NCBI GenBank assembly: GCA_006969905.1
Contig: CP030887.1
Location: forward strand, 310,001 to 374,000
Length of the DNA stretch: 64,000 nucleotides
Direction: 5' to 3'
Source of the DNA: Balneolaceae bacterium
GTDB lineage: Bacteria > Bacteroidota > Rhodothermia > Balneolales > Balneolaceae
Numbering within the stretch: position 1 is the first letter of the stretch; each line of letters starts with the position of its first letter. Under the pieces are notes generated by a model that made no database searches, was not told the origin of the DNA, and saw only the letters and a program-made list of their open reading frames with translations. The translations under genes and the position numbers were made by a program. Positions 16,739 through 24,653 of the stretch are shown here, one piece after another.

Positions 16739-17584
16739 ATGAAAGTACCTGTTCTCATTTTTCTTTTAAATACATGTTTGCATGCCTTAACTGTACACGC
16801 TCAAATTCCCAGTTCCTTTTTAGGAGAATGGGAAGGGAAAGGTACACTTATGGGCAATACCGCAGAATTTAGTATGAAATGGGAACAGGTATTAAATGAC
16901 CAGTTCTATAAACTCACTTTTACAAATAGTATTCCTTCTGTTTCTTTTTCAATGAATGCACATGCCTACTACAAAGTAACTGATGATGAAGTAATATCGG
17001 GTTATTGGTTTGATTCAAGAGGTATTTTATTTCCCTTAAGTGGTAACGTAGAAGACAGTACTATCACTATATATTGGGGTACTCCTGAGATTGAGCAAGG
17101 CAGAACTGAGTATGTTTTGATTTCCCAAAGTGAAGTAAAAGTCAATGATTTTGTTCTTAAGAATGGTGAATTCAGCAAGTTTGCTGAAGCTGATTATGAG
17201 AAAAAGAAGATATTCACCGTTAATATGCTAAAAGGCTTTACCCTCGCCAGCCCGGATATTGAAGCATCAAAAGATTTCTATGAAAATGTTTTTGGAGTGA
17301 CTTTTGAAACTAAAGAAATGTTTGATGCCCAACTTTTTGAAGGTGAATGGCTTGGGGTTACTATGCTTATATGCCCAGCAGATGTGGCGAAAAATTCTGC
17401 AAAGCAAAACCGCCATCAATTTGAAATTGAAGTAAATGATATTGACGATGTGATCGCTAAAGTTCAAAAACATGGCGGAACATTGATGCATGAAATAATT
17501 GAAGAAGAAGGAGTTCGTAGAGTTGGAATTTATGACCCGGATAAGAATTCGATGATACTAATTGAAAGAAAATATGAAAACTAA
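16739..17584 (+). CDS. Exported lipocalin-like/VOC fusion protein
   Basis: I place the start at ATG 16739, which immediately follows the upstream stop and begins a signal peptide (VPVLIFLLNTCLHALTVHAQ); the longer frame would run through the upstream gene. The 281-aa product has a lipocalin-like beta domain (about 25-150: FLGEWEGKGTLMG...VSFSMNAHAYYKV) and a C-terminal VOC/glyoxalase domain (about 165-280: GFTLASPDIEASKDFYENVF ... GIYDPDKNSMILIE). VOC domains bind a metal and act as lyases, dioxygenases or resistance proteins. A VOC domain fused to a secreted partner is uncommon. Confidence 0.75.
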   Translation: MKVPVLIFLLNTCLHALTVHAQIPSSFLGEWEGKGTLMGNTAEFSMKWEQVLNDQFYKLTFTNSIPSVSFSMNAHAYYKVTDDEVISGYWFDSRGILFPLSGNVEDSTITIYWGTPEIEQGRTEYVLISQSEVKVNDFVLKNGEFSKFAEADYEKKKIFTVNMLKGFTLASPDIEASKDFYENVFGVTFETKEMFDAQLFEGEWLGVTMLICPADVAKNSAKQNRHQFEIEVNDIDDVIAKVQKHGGTLMHEIIEEEGVRRVGIYDPDKNSMILIERKYEN

Positions 17585-17597
17585 AAAAGGAGAAACC

Positions 17598-17957
17598 ATG
17601 AGTAATGAATTTGGAGTACACTCACTATCACTTGCTGTAAAAGACATCAAAGCCTCGAAAGCGTTTTATGAAAAACTTGGTTTTGTACAGCTTGAAGAGT
17701 TCGGATCTATTGAGGATAAATGGCTTATCATGCAGCGAGGAGATTATAAAATTGGACTCTTTCAGGATATGTTTGAAGAGAATATCATGACTTTCAATCC
17801 TACCAATGCACGATCAATTTATAAAGACCTGAAGCAACATCACGATATTAATTTCCTGATGGAATCTCCTACAGTGCATGATGAAAAAGGTCCCTGCCAT
17901 TTTTGTATAGCCGATCCGGATGGAAACCAGATCTTGTTTGATCAGCATAACGAATAA
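17598..17957 (+). CDS. VOC family protein
   Basis: The start is ATG 17598, preceded by AAAGGAG at a 6-nt spacing; upstream methionines in the same frame lack such a site and overlap the previous gene. The 119-aa product is a single VOC domain: HSLSLAVKDIKASKAFYEKL, GFVQLEEFGS, NFLMESPTVHDEKGPCHFCI and ADPDGNQILFDQ. The FCIADPDGNQ stretch is the usual PhnB/glyoxalase-like C-terminal strand with its metal-ligand region. The substrate is unknown. Confidence 0.85.
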   Translation: MSNEFGVHSLSLAVKDIKASKAFYEKLGFVQLEEFGSIEDKWLIMQRGDYKIGLFQDMFEENIMTFNPTNARSIYKDLKQHHDINFLMESPTVHDEKGPCHFCIADPDGNQILFDQHNE

Positions 17958-17969
17958 TCAAACAAGTGT

Positions 17970-18389
17970 ATGAAACTTGAATGGAAAATCAACTGTAGGT
18001 CTTCCGCCTCAAAATTATACTCACTTCTGACGACAAAAGAAGGCAGGGAATCATTCTGGGCAACTTCTGCTCCTGAAGTTGGCTCTGAAATACATTTCAG
18101 CTTTCCTAATGGTGAAAAAACTATATCTGAGATATTGACCAAAGTGGAGAATAAAGAATTTATCATTACCTACTTTGGTTCTGTAGTAAAGTTTGAACTG
18201 CAAGAACAAGATGACGGGTATACTATTCTTACTCTTACAAGTACAGATATCCCAGAATATGAATACACCGAGGTAAAAGCGGGTTGGGTTTCCGTGCTGA
18301 TGAACTTAAAAGCAGCAAGTGATTTTAAGACTGACCTGAGAAATAATGACCCTACAAAAACCTGGACACAAAATTTTGCTGATAACTAA
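17970..18389 (+). CDS. SRPBCC/AHSA1-like protein
   Basis: This 139-aa protein fits the AHSA1-type START-like fold: EWKINCRSSASKLYSLLTTK, GRESFWATSAPEVGSEI, FSFPNGEKTISEILTKVENK, and a C-terminal helix with GWVSVLMNLKAASDFKTDLR. The family binds small hydrophobic ligands, and some members are Hsp90 co-chaperone relatives. It is 12 bp after one VOC gene and 11 bp before another, consistent with one transcript. Confidence 0.8.
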   Translation: MKLEWKINCRSSASKLYSLLTTKEGRESFWATSAPEVGSEIHFSFPNGEKTISEILTKVENKEFIITYFGSVVKFELQEQDDGYTILTLTSTDIPEYEYTEVKAGWVSVLMNLKAASDFKTDLRNNDPTKTWTQNFADN

Positions 18390-18400
18390 ATTCTAAAACT

Positions 18401-18829
18401 ATGAAAAAGCGAGTAACCGGAATCGGAGGAGTTTTCCTTAAAGCAGATAACCCTAAAGCTACCAATGAATGGTATTCCAAGCATCTTGGAATAAAATCAG
18501 GGCAATGGGGCGGAACTTTTGAATGGCGCCATGCTGAAGACGAATCTAAAAAAGGTTTTACGGCATGGAGTGTATTCAAAAGTGATACCACTTATACTGA
18601 TCCCAGTAAAAAGGATACTATGATTAACTACCGGGTAGAAAACCTGGAGGAACTACTAAAAACTCTTGAAAAAGAAGGTGTTGAGATCGTAGGTGAAATG
18701 CAGTCTTTTGAATACGGAAAGTTTGGCTGGATTATGGATCCAAACGGCTACAAAATTGAACTTTGGGAACCTAATGATGAAGAGTACGAAAAAATGGGTA
18801 CCGAAGATGCTTTGAATAAAATGGGATGA
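18401..18829 (+). CDS. VOC family protein
   Basis: This is a 142-aa single-domain VOC protein: TGIGGVFLKADNPKATNEWY, HLGIKSGQWGGTFEWRHAED, NYRVENLEELLKTLEKEGVE, and GKFGWIMDPNGYKIELWEPN. The strand ending MDPNGYKIELWEP is typical of glyoxalase/bleomycin-resistance-like proteins, with Glu in the metal-ligand position. It closes the run of SRPBCC/VOC genes; an AT-rich gap follows. Confidence 0.88.
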   Translation: MKKRVTGIGGVFLKADNPKATNEWYSKHLGIKSGQWGGTFEWRHAEDESKKGFTAWSVFKSDTTYTDPSKKDTMINYRVENLEELLKTLEKEGVEIVGEMQSFEYGKFGWIMDPNGYKIELWEPNDEEYEKMGTEDALNKMG

Positions 18830-19266
18830 AACAGAAATAGTAAACTTTTTATACACTTAGAATTACTCCTCAAATACCTAAATAACAGGCATTCCTTTTC
18901 CTGTGTTTGCTTCCTTATTCTAAAAATTCCTCCCCAAAAAAATTTATTCAAATCGCTATTTTAAGCAACTTGTATGCTTACTAATGGCAGATAAGAATAG
19001 CCCGCCATCCTTAATAGAAACCATCTAAAATTATGTTTTTTGAAATTTTTAGATATGTTTTAATATAGTAAAAGGCTTTGCTGTATCAATATATTTAAGA
19101 AATAAAAAATACCTTCATTACTATTTTAATTTGACTTATATAATTCCATTGATTACTCTCCCATTACAAAATATCCCTATATTACTTATTTATTAAGTCT
19201 TATAGTCCATGTACAAATGAAATATTACTTTATTTGTACACAAAAAGAATAATAAAATAACTACCT
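18830..19266. other. AT-rich spacer before the lectin-oxidase cassette
   Basis: The 437-bp gap has no credible gene on either strand. It becomes visibly richer in A and T toward its right end (long runs of TTTATT, ATATA and AATAAAATAA), unlike the coding DNA on both sides. It probably holds the promoter of the cassette that begins at 19267. The change in composition fits a junction of acquired DNA, though no repeats or integrase mark it. Confidence 0.5.
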
Positions 19267-20478
19267 ATGTGGGCTGTAGATAACATAATTAACAATACCT
19301 CTCCTCAACAAGCTGTTGCTTTTTCTGATGGGCAACTAATTAATACTGTAAGGGGGCCTGAAGGTGCTTCTTTTAGGCTTATCGTAAATGGAAATGGATT
19401 TCTGGACATTACAGATATGGGTCATCAGCCCGGTGGTCCGCACTATTGGCAACTTATTATAAATGGAAACATTTATTGGTATGATGGGCAGGGGTCTATC
19501 ACAATAACTTTAGATACTGGCGGTAAATATTCGGTCTCAGGAGACGGAAATAGTTTTTCAGGCACTTTGAAATGGCTGCCAGGCATTAGTCCTGATGACG
19601 TCAAAAATTTTGACTGGATGATGGAAAACAAATACATCCCTTATCAAAATATTCCCGATGAACCCGGTAAAACAACCGCTGAGATTAAAGCTTTGGGACT
19701 TCAATACTTTCCGTTCACTCCATATAGTTTTGAGCTTGCAATGTCTGTATATGATTGGACTACAGCTGATTTTACAAGAATCGACTTCATGAGACTATTC
19801 ACATATACTGGGGTAGCAAATGATCCCCTTGACATGGATAGTATAGCAAACGGAATATGGACAGCCGACTGGCCTCCTTACGTACCCCAGAATAAAGATT
19901 ATATGAATTCCTTTATGATGGTTCCTGCTAATTCATTAGCGGATGTACAGGCACAACTGAAAGTAAAAGCACCAATCTTACAGCCGATGAATGTATCGGA
20001 ATCTAATATTATTATTGCGGCGATTAATAGCATGCCCCGAACCAGCGTGATATCGAAGCCTAAGCTTTACAGTGGTCAAGTTGCAATATCCAATTTAGGG
20101 TCATCCCATTTTGCAACATATTTTCAAGAGTTACCTGCCAATAGTGATCCTTCATTACCACCATTAGAAATGGATCTTAATACAGCCTTATCAACATTTA
20201 TGGCTGTTGGTAATACGATTACCTTAAAATCATTTATCTCATTTACTGATTCATTTGATGATGCAGAACACTATTCCAACGGGATCATAATTGTTGTAAG
20301 TCCCCCTGATGGAGCTGTAGTTTGGGAACAAACAACTTATATCACTCCTCTTTCTGATGGTCCCGATAAAACTGAATACCTTTTCCAGCCAAATACAAAG
20401 TTTACTGTACAGGACATTCAACCTGTAAGCTCGGGAGGTAAAAACTATACGCAGATTTCTCTGCAGGTTTTAGGGTAA
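19267..20478 (+). CDS. Unknown protein with ADP-ribosyltransferase-like C-terminus
   Basis: No family is recognised with certainty for this 403-aa protein, which lacks a signal peptide. Residues 15-105 look like a beta-sandwich rich in Gly and Asn (SFRLIVNGNGFLDITDMG, YWYDGQGSITITLDTGGKYS). The last 150 residues follow the pattern of the mono-ADP-ribosyltransferase fold: PKLYSGQV in the place of YRG, ITLKSFISFTDSFDDAEHY in the place of F-x-S-x-S, an IIIVVSPPDGA strand, then DKTEYLFQPNTKFTVQDI in the place of ExEVLFPPGTRFxV. The Arg and one Glu of the R-S-E set are not conserved, so activity is doubtful. It opens a four-gene cassette. Confidence 0.6.
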   Translation: MWAVDNIINNTSPQQAVAFSDGQLINTVRGPEGASFRLIVNGNGFLDITDMGHQPGGPHYWQLIINGNIYWYDGQGSITITLDTGGKYSVSGDGNSFSGTLKWLPGISPDDVKNFDWMMENKYIPYQNIPDEPGKTTAEIKALGLQYFPFTPYSFELAMSVYDWTTADFTRIDFMRLFTYTGVANDPLDMDSIANGIWTADWPPYVPQNKDYMNSFMMVPANSLADVQAQLKVKAPILQPMNVSESNIIIAAINSMPRTSVISKPKLYSGQVAISNLGSSHFATYFQELPANSDPSLPPLEMDLNTALSTFMAVGNTITLKSFISFTDSFDDAEHYSNGIIIVVSPPDGAVVWEQTTYITPLSDGPDKTEYLFQPNTKFTVQDIQPVSSGGKNYTQISLQVLG

Positions 20479-20505
20479 ACAATCAACTTATATGAGAATA
20501 ATAGT

Positions 20506-21051
20506 ATGAAAAAAAAGATTGAAGATGCTTTAAAAACACGATCAGGCCCTTCATTTGGAATAGTACTTAATCCCCACGTTGTTACACATGCTCGTGCTTT
20601 ACAGGACTCTCCTCCTCCGCTGCCAGATCCTGACCAAACAGGTAGTATTTCGAGTGCAGATATAAACACTCTATATACGATAGCTACTTATCCGGCAAAA
20701 AAATGGAATGTAACAGGATACGATGCATTCGACCTTGCAGAGTTCACAGGATTTATAAACATGAAAACTCAACAAACACCCAGCTATTACACTGCATATC
20801 AACAGACTCTTGCCCTTTACAACTCACTTGTTCAAAGTATCGGGCAGCCACAAGCCCTGGATTATCTTTATACTCCAAACCCTGCTACTCCTCCTGCTAA
20901 CTGGGAAACAGTTCGCAATTGGTCCATTCAGGAATATCTGATCTTATTTATTACTTCCGGAAATTTTCGTTCTTATGGCTGGAAAAATTTTCCGGGCTGG
21001 ATGGGTGGAGCTTACAATGATCCTAATAACCTACCCTATAGAGGTATTTAA
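20506..21051 (+). CDS. Helical protein, possible small subunit of the GMC enzyme
   Basis: This 181-aa protein is not clearly recognised. It is predicted mainly helical (ADINTLYTIATYPAKKW, DAFDLAEFTGFINMK, TAYQQTLALYNSLVQSIG). It ends with WSIQEYLILFITSGNFRSYG and GWKNFPGWMGG, which recalls the C-terminus of gluconate 2-dehydrogenase subunit 3-like proteins that accompany GMC flavoenzymes. No Tat or Sec signal is seen. Its stop (21049-21051) is one base from the flavoenzyme start at 21053, so the two are tightly coupled, which supports a subunit role by context. Confidence 0.6.
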   Translation: MKKKIEDALKTRSGPSFGIVLNPHVVTHARALQDSPPPLPDPDQTGSISSADINTLYTIATYPAKKWNVTGYDAFDLAEFTGFINMKTQQTPSYYTAYQQTLALYNSLVQSIGQPQALDYLYTPNPATPPANWETVRNWSIQEYLILFITSGNFRSYGWKNFPGWMGGAYNDPNNLPYRGI

Positions 21052-21052
21052 A

Positions 21053-22633
21053 ATGGCAACTACCAGTACAAATGTAATTATTGTAGGATCAGGTATAGCA
21101 GGAAGCCTTGTTGCTAACCTGCTGTTGAATTCCGGGATAACAAATATCTTGATGCTAGAAGCTGGACCCAATATCACTATGAAGGATCCACGGAGCTGGT
21201 TTGATGTTGTAACTACTGGTGAAAATCCATACGAAAGCCTATATGATACAACTCAGGATTATAACTCTGCAGGTGCTAATCCCTGGCAAATTACAGGATC
21301 AAGAATTATAGGAAGGGGTGGTTCTACCATACATTGGGGAGGGTGGTGTCCGCGTTTCATGCCTGAAGATTTTGAATTAAAAACTAATACGGGACTAGGT
21401 ATTGACTGGCCCTACACGTACGCAGATCTGGAACCTTACTATTGTCTGGCGGAAGAATATATTGGTGTAGCAGGTGTTGAGCGACAAGGACAACGTGACT
21501 GGAGAAGTAAGCCTTATCCATTGGCGGGCCCCACTCTCCCGCTAACTGCGAAACCAATTGTTACTGCACTACAGAACAACGGGTACATTTTTGGAAATAT
21601 GCCGATTGCTCGTAATACTTTGGCCTACAATGGAGAACATCAATGTATAACTACTGGTACTTGTAATTACTGTCCTATTGGCGCACGCTTTACAGGTGAT
21701 CAACCTTTAGACAGGCTGGCAGCTAATCCGAATCTTGAAGTTATACTAAATGCCGCAGTTACCAAGCTCGTAATGAGCAATAAACAAACTGTCGCAGCTG
21801 TAGAGTATCTGGATACAGGTACCGGAAATACGCAGCAGGTCTCTGCAAATGCAGTATACCTGTGTGCAGGAGCTTTTGAAACTCCAAAACTTATGCAGTT
21901 ATCTACCAGTATATACTGGCCAGCGGGTGTTGGAAATGACAACGATTTAGTTGGAAGATATTTAGTTGCTAACCCTTACCTGTACTGTAGAGGAGGCAGT
22001 TCTACAAACCCAGATTTATTACAGCAAGAGCTGAATTTTCCAAATCTTGCTTCCCGACAATGGGATACTCCTGCTGAACAAGCTCGTGGCAAATTCCTGA
22101 TGAATATGTCGTATGACGCTCCATTAATTCATCCCGGAAAACTAATGTATCAAGGGCTAACAGAACAAGAGATTAATGATACAGTCAACGGACCATTTCA
22201 ATATGAGCTCCAAGGGGCTTTATCTCCACTACCGAACTATAACAACAGAGTTTCTCCTGCATCAGGAACTACCCGCTTCGGGCTACCACGAACGAGCTTC
22301 TTCACCCCAGAAACAATGGTCCCGCAATCAACAATTGATTTAAATGGGCAAAGAATGACACAGCTTTTTACTGACATTGGGTATACCGTATCAGGTTCAG
22401 GAGCTTATCCGCAACGTGGAGACCACGCTTCTTCCACCTGCCGAATGGCTGCTTCAGATAGCGAGGGAGTAGTTGATAAAACCATGAAAGTATTTGGAAC
22501 AGATAATTTGTTTATAGCATCGAATGCAGCTTTACCTACCATTGGCGCTGCTAATCTCACATTAACCACAGTTGCAGCCATCATGAAAGCCATTGACGAA
22601 ACTTTGGCAAGCAAACCATCCTGGCTGCATTAA
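21053..22633 (+). CDS. GMC oxidoreductase, pyranose-oxidase-like
   Basis: The start is ATG 21053 with GAGGT 7 nt upstream; the longer frame overlaps the previous gene. The 526-aa protein has an N-terminal FAD Rossmann motif (VIIVGSGIAGSLVANLLLNS) and the GMC C-terminal domain. Three features match pyranose 2-oxidases: STIHWGGWCPRF with His94 at the place of the flavin-linked His, GDHASSTCRM with His458, and PTIGAANLTLT with Asn501; the His-Asn spacing of 43 is close to that of the fungal enzyme (45). It likely oxidises a sugar or polyol. A Cys cluster (CITTGTCNYC) is also present. No signal peptide is seen. Confidence 0.85.
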   Translation: MATTSTNVIIVGSGIAGSLVANLLLNSGITNILMLEAGPNITMKDPRSWFDVVTTGENPYESLYDTTQDYNSAGANPWQITGSRIIGRGGSTIHWGGWCPRFMPEDFELKTNTGLGIDWPYTYADLEPYYCLAEEYIGVAGVERQGQRDWRSKPYPLAGPTLPLTAKPIVTALQNNGYIFGNMPIARNTLAYNGEHQCITTGTCNYCPIGARFTGDQPLDRLAANPNLEVILNAAVTKLVMSNKQTVAAVEYLDTGTGNTQQVSANAVYLCAGAFETPKLMQLSTSIYWPAGVGNDNDLVGRYLVANPYLYCRGGSSTNPDLLQQELNFPNLASRQWDTPAEQARGKFLMNMSYDAPLIHPGKLMYQGLTEQEINDTVNGPFQYELQGALSPLPNYNNRVSPASGTTRFGLPRTSFFTPETMVPQSTIDLNGQRMTQLFTDIGYTVSGSGAYPQRGDHASSTCRMAASDSEGVVDKTMKVFGTDNLFIASNAALPTIGAANLTLTTVAAIMKAIDETLASKPSWLH

Positions 22634-22648
22634 ATAAAAAAATGAATT

Positions 22649-23044
22649 ATGGCTGATAATGTCGTCTTATACCTTCCTCTTAATACTTATGTAAATGTTC
22701 GTGGGTTCACTAATGCAAGTTTTTTTCAACAAGCAACTGTTTTAGAAGAAAATGGTACGTCTCATGTAATGACAGGCAGTGGTGAGCATGACACTCCCAT
22801 GCAAAACGGTACTTTTGCGATTCAAACACCTGCATCTTCTTCCAATCCTATGGGTTATGCTGTTACAGTTACTATTGAGTCACAATCAGGTGGAACGTGG
22901 AATCCCTCTAGCGTAACAAGTGGAAAAACATCTCTTATGTATTACAATATGGCTCTTGTAGTATCAGAGGATTATACGGACCAGGACTGGAATGATGCTG
23001 TAGTACAATTCAGTTGGTGGACACCACCAGAAATGCGAAATTGA
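22649..23044 (+). CDS. LecB (PA-IIL)-like calcium-dependent lectin
   Basis: This 131-aa protein aligns end to end with the fucose/mannose lectin LecB. VVLYLPLNTYVNVRGFTN matches the LecB N-terminal strands, and ALVVSEDYTDQDWNDAVVQF matches its calcium loop. Calcium ligands Asn22, Glu107, Asp111, Asp113, Asn115 and Asp116 correspond to LecB Asn21, Glu95, Asp99, Asp101, Asn103 and Asp104. The sugar-specificity triplet after Asn22 is Ala-Ser-Phe (Ser-Ser-Gly in LecB). LecB ends in a glycine whose carboxylate binds calcium across the dimer; here the chain runs on (WTPPEMRN), so that contact is missing. It follows the flavoenzyme by 15 bp. Confidence 0.78.
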   Translation: MADNVVLYLPLNTYVNVRGFTNASFFQQATVLEENGTSHVMTGSGEHDTPMQNGTFAIQTPASSSNPMGYAVTVTIESQSGGTWNPSSVTSGKTSLMYYNMALVVSEDYTDQDWNDAVVQFSWWTPPEMRN

Positions 23045-23129
23045 TATAGAATAAAATCCGATCAAAATCCTGTAACTTTTGGGAGTCCGTTTCGTGTTTG
23101 ATTTGTTGATGTGAACAAATCTTATCGTT

Positions 23130-23417
23130 ATGAAAAACTCAAAAGCATTCTTTCTCGCAGGAGCAGCTATTCTTTTTTTCTGGGTTATCGGAGGGTTCAG
23201 CCCATGGATCAGTTGGGAATCACGATTGGTTAAAATTCTGTTGGTGGCTATCCTTGCCGGGATTGCATGGTGGATGAAGAATTCTAAAAAAGCCACTGTT
23301 CGAAAAAGCGCTTTAGTAGTTACCCTGCTGCTTGCTTTAGGTACTGCCTATGCTGAGCCTTACGCCAGCCATCTTATGTTCGGGCATCATCACCACCATT
23401 TCTTTTGTGGTAAGTGA
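23130..23417 (+). CDS. Small membrane protein with His-rich tail
   Basis: The 95-aa product has three hydrophobic segments (about 7-22, 33-49 and 61-76) and ends in a histidine run (GHHHHHFFCGK) with a nearby Cys. Such a tail can bind Ni, Zn or Cu. The family is not recognised. The gene sits 86 bp after the lectin and is followed by a convergent gene, so it probably has its own promoter. Confidence 0.6.
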   Translation: MKNSKAFFLAGAAILFFWVIGGFSPWISWESRLVKILLVAILAGIAWWMKNSKKATVRKSALVVTLLLALGTAYAEPYASHLMFGHHHHHFFCGK

Positions 23418-23451
23418 ATTACAAGTACCATAGCAAAAGTACCCTAAAAGC

Positions 23452-23904
23452 TTACTTCGATTTAACAGACTTAAAGATAGCGGCCTCAGAGATTTCATCT
23501 AAGTTGCTAAGCTCTTCAATCTGAGCTTTTGTTTCCCTGATTATCTGGTCGTATAAATCCAGAGTCTCTGTTGGAAAACCCTCTGTGTTATCAGCCTCTA
23601 CTTTGAAAAGAAACATCTGGTTCAAAAAGTTATTAAGGATATGGTGAGTTGAAAAAACCATTGCCTTATACACTTTGATTTTCTCAATACTGGCTTTGTG
23701 CTTTTCATGCCAATCAATCAAATTCAGTAAAGCAAATAGGATAAATACAAAAAGAGGAATAGCTACTTCATCTAGTTCAATATCTTCAAACCTCCATAGA
23801 AACTCGGCCAGATTTTCAAAAAGGTCCAGTTCTAGAATAATAGCACCCAAATATGTTATTAGTGAGATTGTTAACCCAATTAGAGTAAACTTGTATTTTT
23901 TCAT
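23452..23904 (-). CDS. Membrane protein with histidine-kinase-like DHp helix but no kinase domain
   Basis: The 150-aa protein has two membrane helices (about 7-27 and 48-63) and then a helical hairpin with MVFSTHHILNNFLNQMFLFK, which looks like the H-box of a histidine kinase dimerisation domain, and IIRETKAQIEELSNLDEI as the second helix. There is no ATP-binding domain and no partner kinase beside it. It may receive or relay a phosphate, or only mimic the fold. The gene is complete and convergent with its upstream neighbour. Confidence 0.6.
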   Translation of the reverse strand: MKKYKFTLIGLTISLITYLGAIILELDLFENLAEFLWRFEDIELDEVAIPLFVFILFALLNLIDWHEKHKASIEKIKVYKAMVFSTHHILNNFLNQMFLFKVEADNTEGFPTETLDLYDQIIRETKAQIEELSNLDEISEAAIFKSVKSK

Positions 23905-24060
23905 TAATATGTATCGTCATTAACCCTGTATTTATTTTTTCTCTGGCGAATGTAATTAGTATTCAATAATAACCCAAGTAGTCAAACTGCATTTACTTAG
24001 ATTACTCTTCTATTGCCATAGATAAAACAAGCTGTTTTTACAAGCAAAAACAAAGTTATT

Positions 24061-24558
24061 GTGACTAAAATTATATTTCGATACGCTAATATTGAAGATG
24101 TAGAATTACTTCAGTACTGGGATAAACAGCCACATGTAATTGCTTCTGATCCTGACGATGATTGGGAATGGGAAACTGAATTACTACACGATCCCAAATG
24201 GAGAGAACAACTTGTTGCTGAATTGGATGGCAGGCCTGTTGGTTTTGTTCAGATTATTGATCCTAAAGAAGAAGAAACCCATTATTGGGGAAATGATATA
24301 GAGGAAAACCTCCGGGCTATTGATATTTGGATTGGTGAGGCAGATGATTTAGGAAAAGGCTACGGTACCCGAATGATGAGGCTGGCAATTGAACGTTGCT
24401 TCGCAGATCCCAGGGTAACTGCCATTATCATTGATCCACTCTCTTCAAATACCCGAGCTATTAAGTTTTATGAGAAGATAGGTTTTGAGTTTATCGAAAA
24501 AAGGATTTTGGGGAAAGATGAGTGCCACGTTATGAAACTGGAGAAATTTCCAGGTTAG
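24061..24558 (+). CDS. GNAT acetyltransferase, AAC(6')-like
   Basis: The 165-aa protein has the GNAT fold with the acetyl-CoA-binding motif DLGKGYGTRMM. The N-terminus (RYANIEDVELLQYWDKQPHV) and the motif EETHYWGNDIEENLRAIDIW match the aminoglycoside 6'-N-acetyltransferase-like group, whose chromosomal members often have other or unknown substrates. The start is GTG at 24061. It stands alone, with 156 bp of apparently empty sequence upstream. Confidence 0.85.
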   Translation: MTKIIFRYANIEDVELLQYWDKQPHVIASDPDDDWEWETELLHDPKWREQLVAELDGRPVGFVQIIDPKEEETHYWGNDIEENLRAIDIWIGEADDLGKGYGTRMMRLAIERCFADPRVTAIIIDPLSSNTRAIKFYEKIGFEFIEKRILGKDECHVMKLEKFPG

Positions 24559-24653
24559 TTTTATCCCTTCTTTGCATTGAATTTATTAGGTGGATTTTCT
24601 GACCATTGAACCCTACTCTATGCTGATCCTACATTTAAGACTTAGTACCCAAA

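Noticed and set aside
21053-22633. Tat signal on the GMC enzyme
   Set aside because: Related dehydrogenases are often exported, but no twin Arg or hydrophobic leader precedes the FAD motif in this protein or its small partner.
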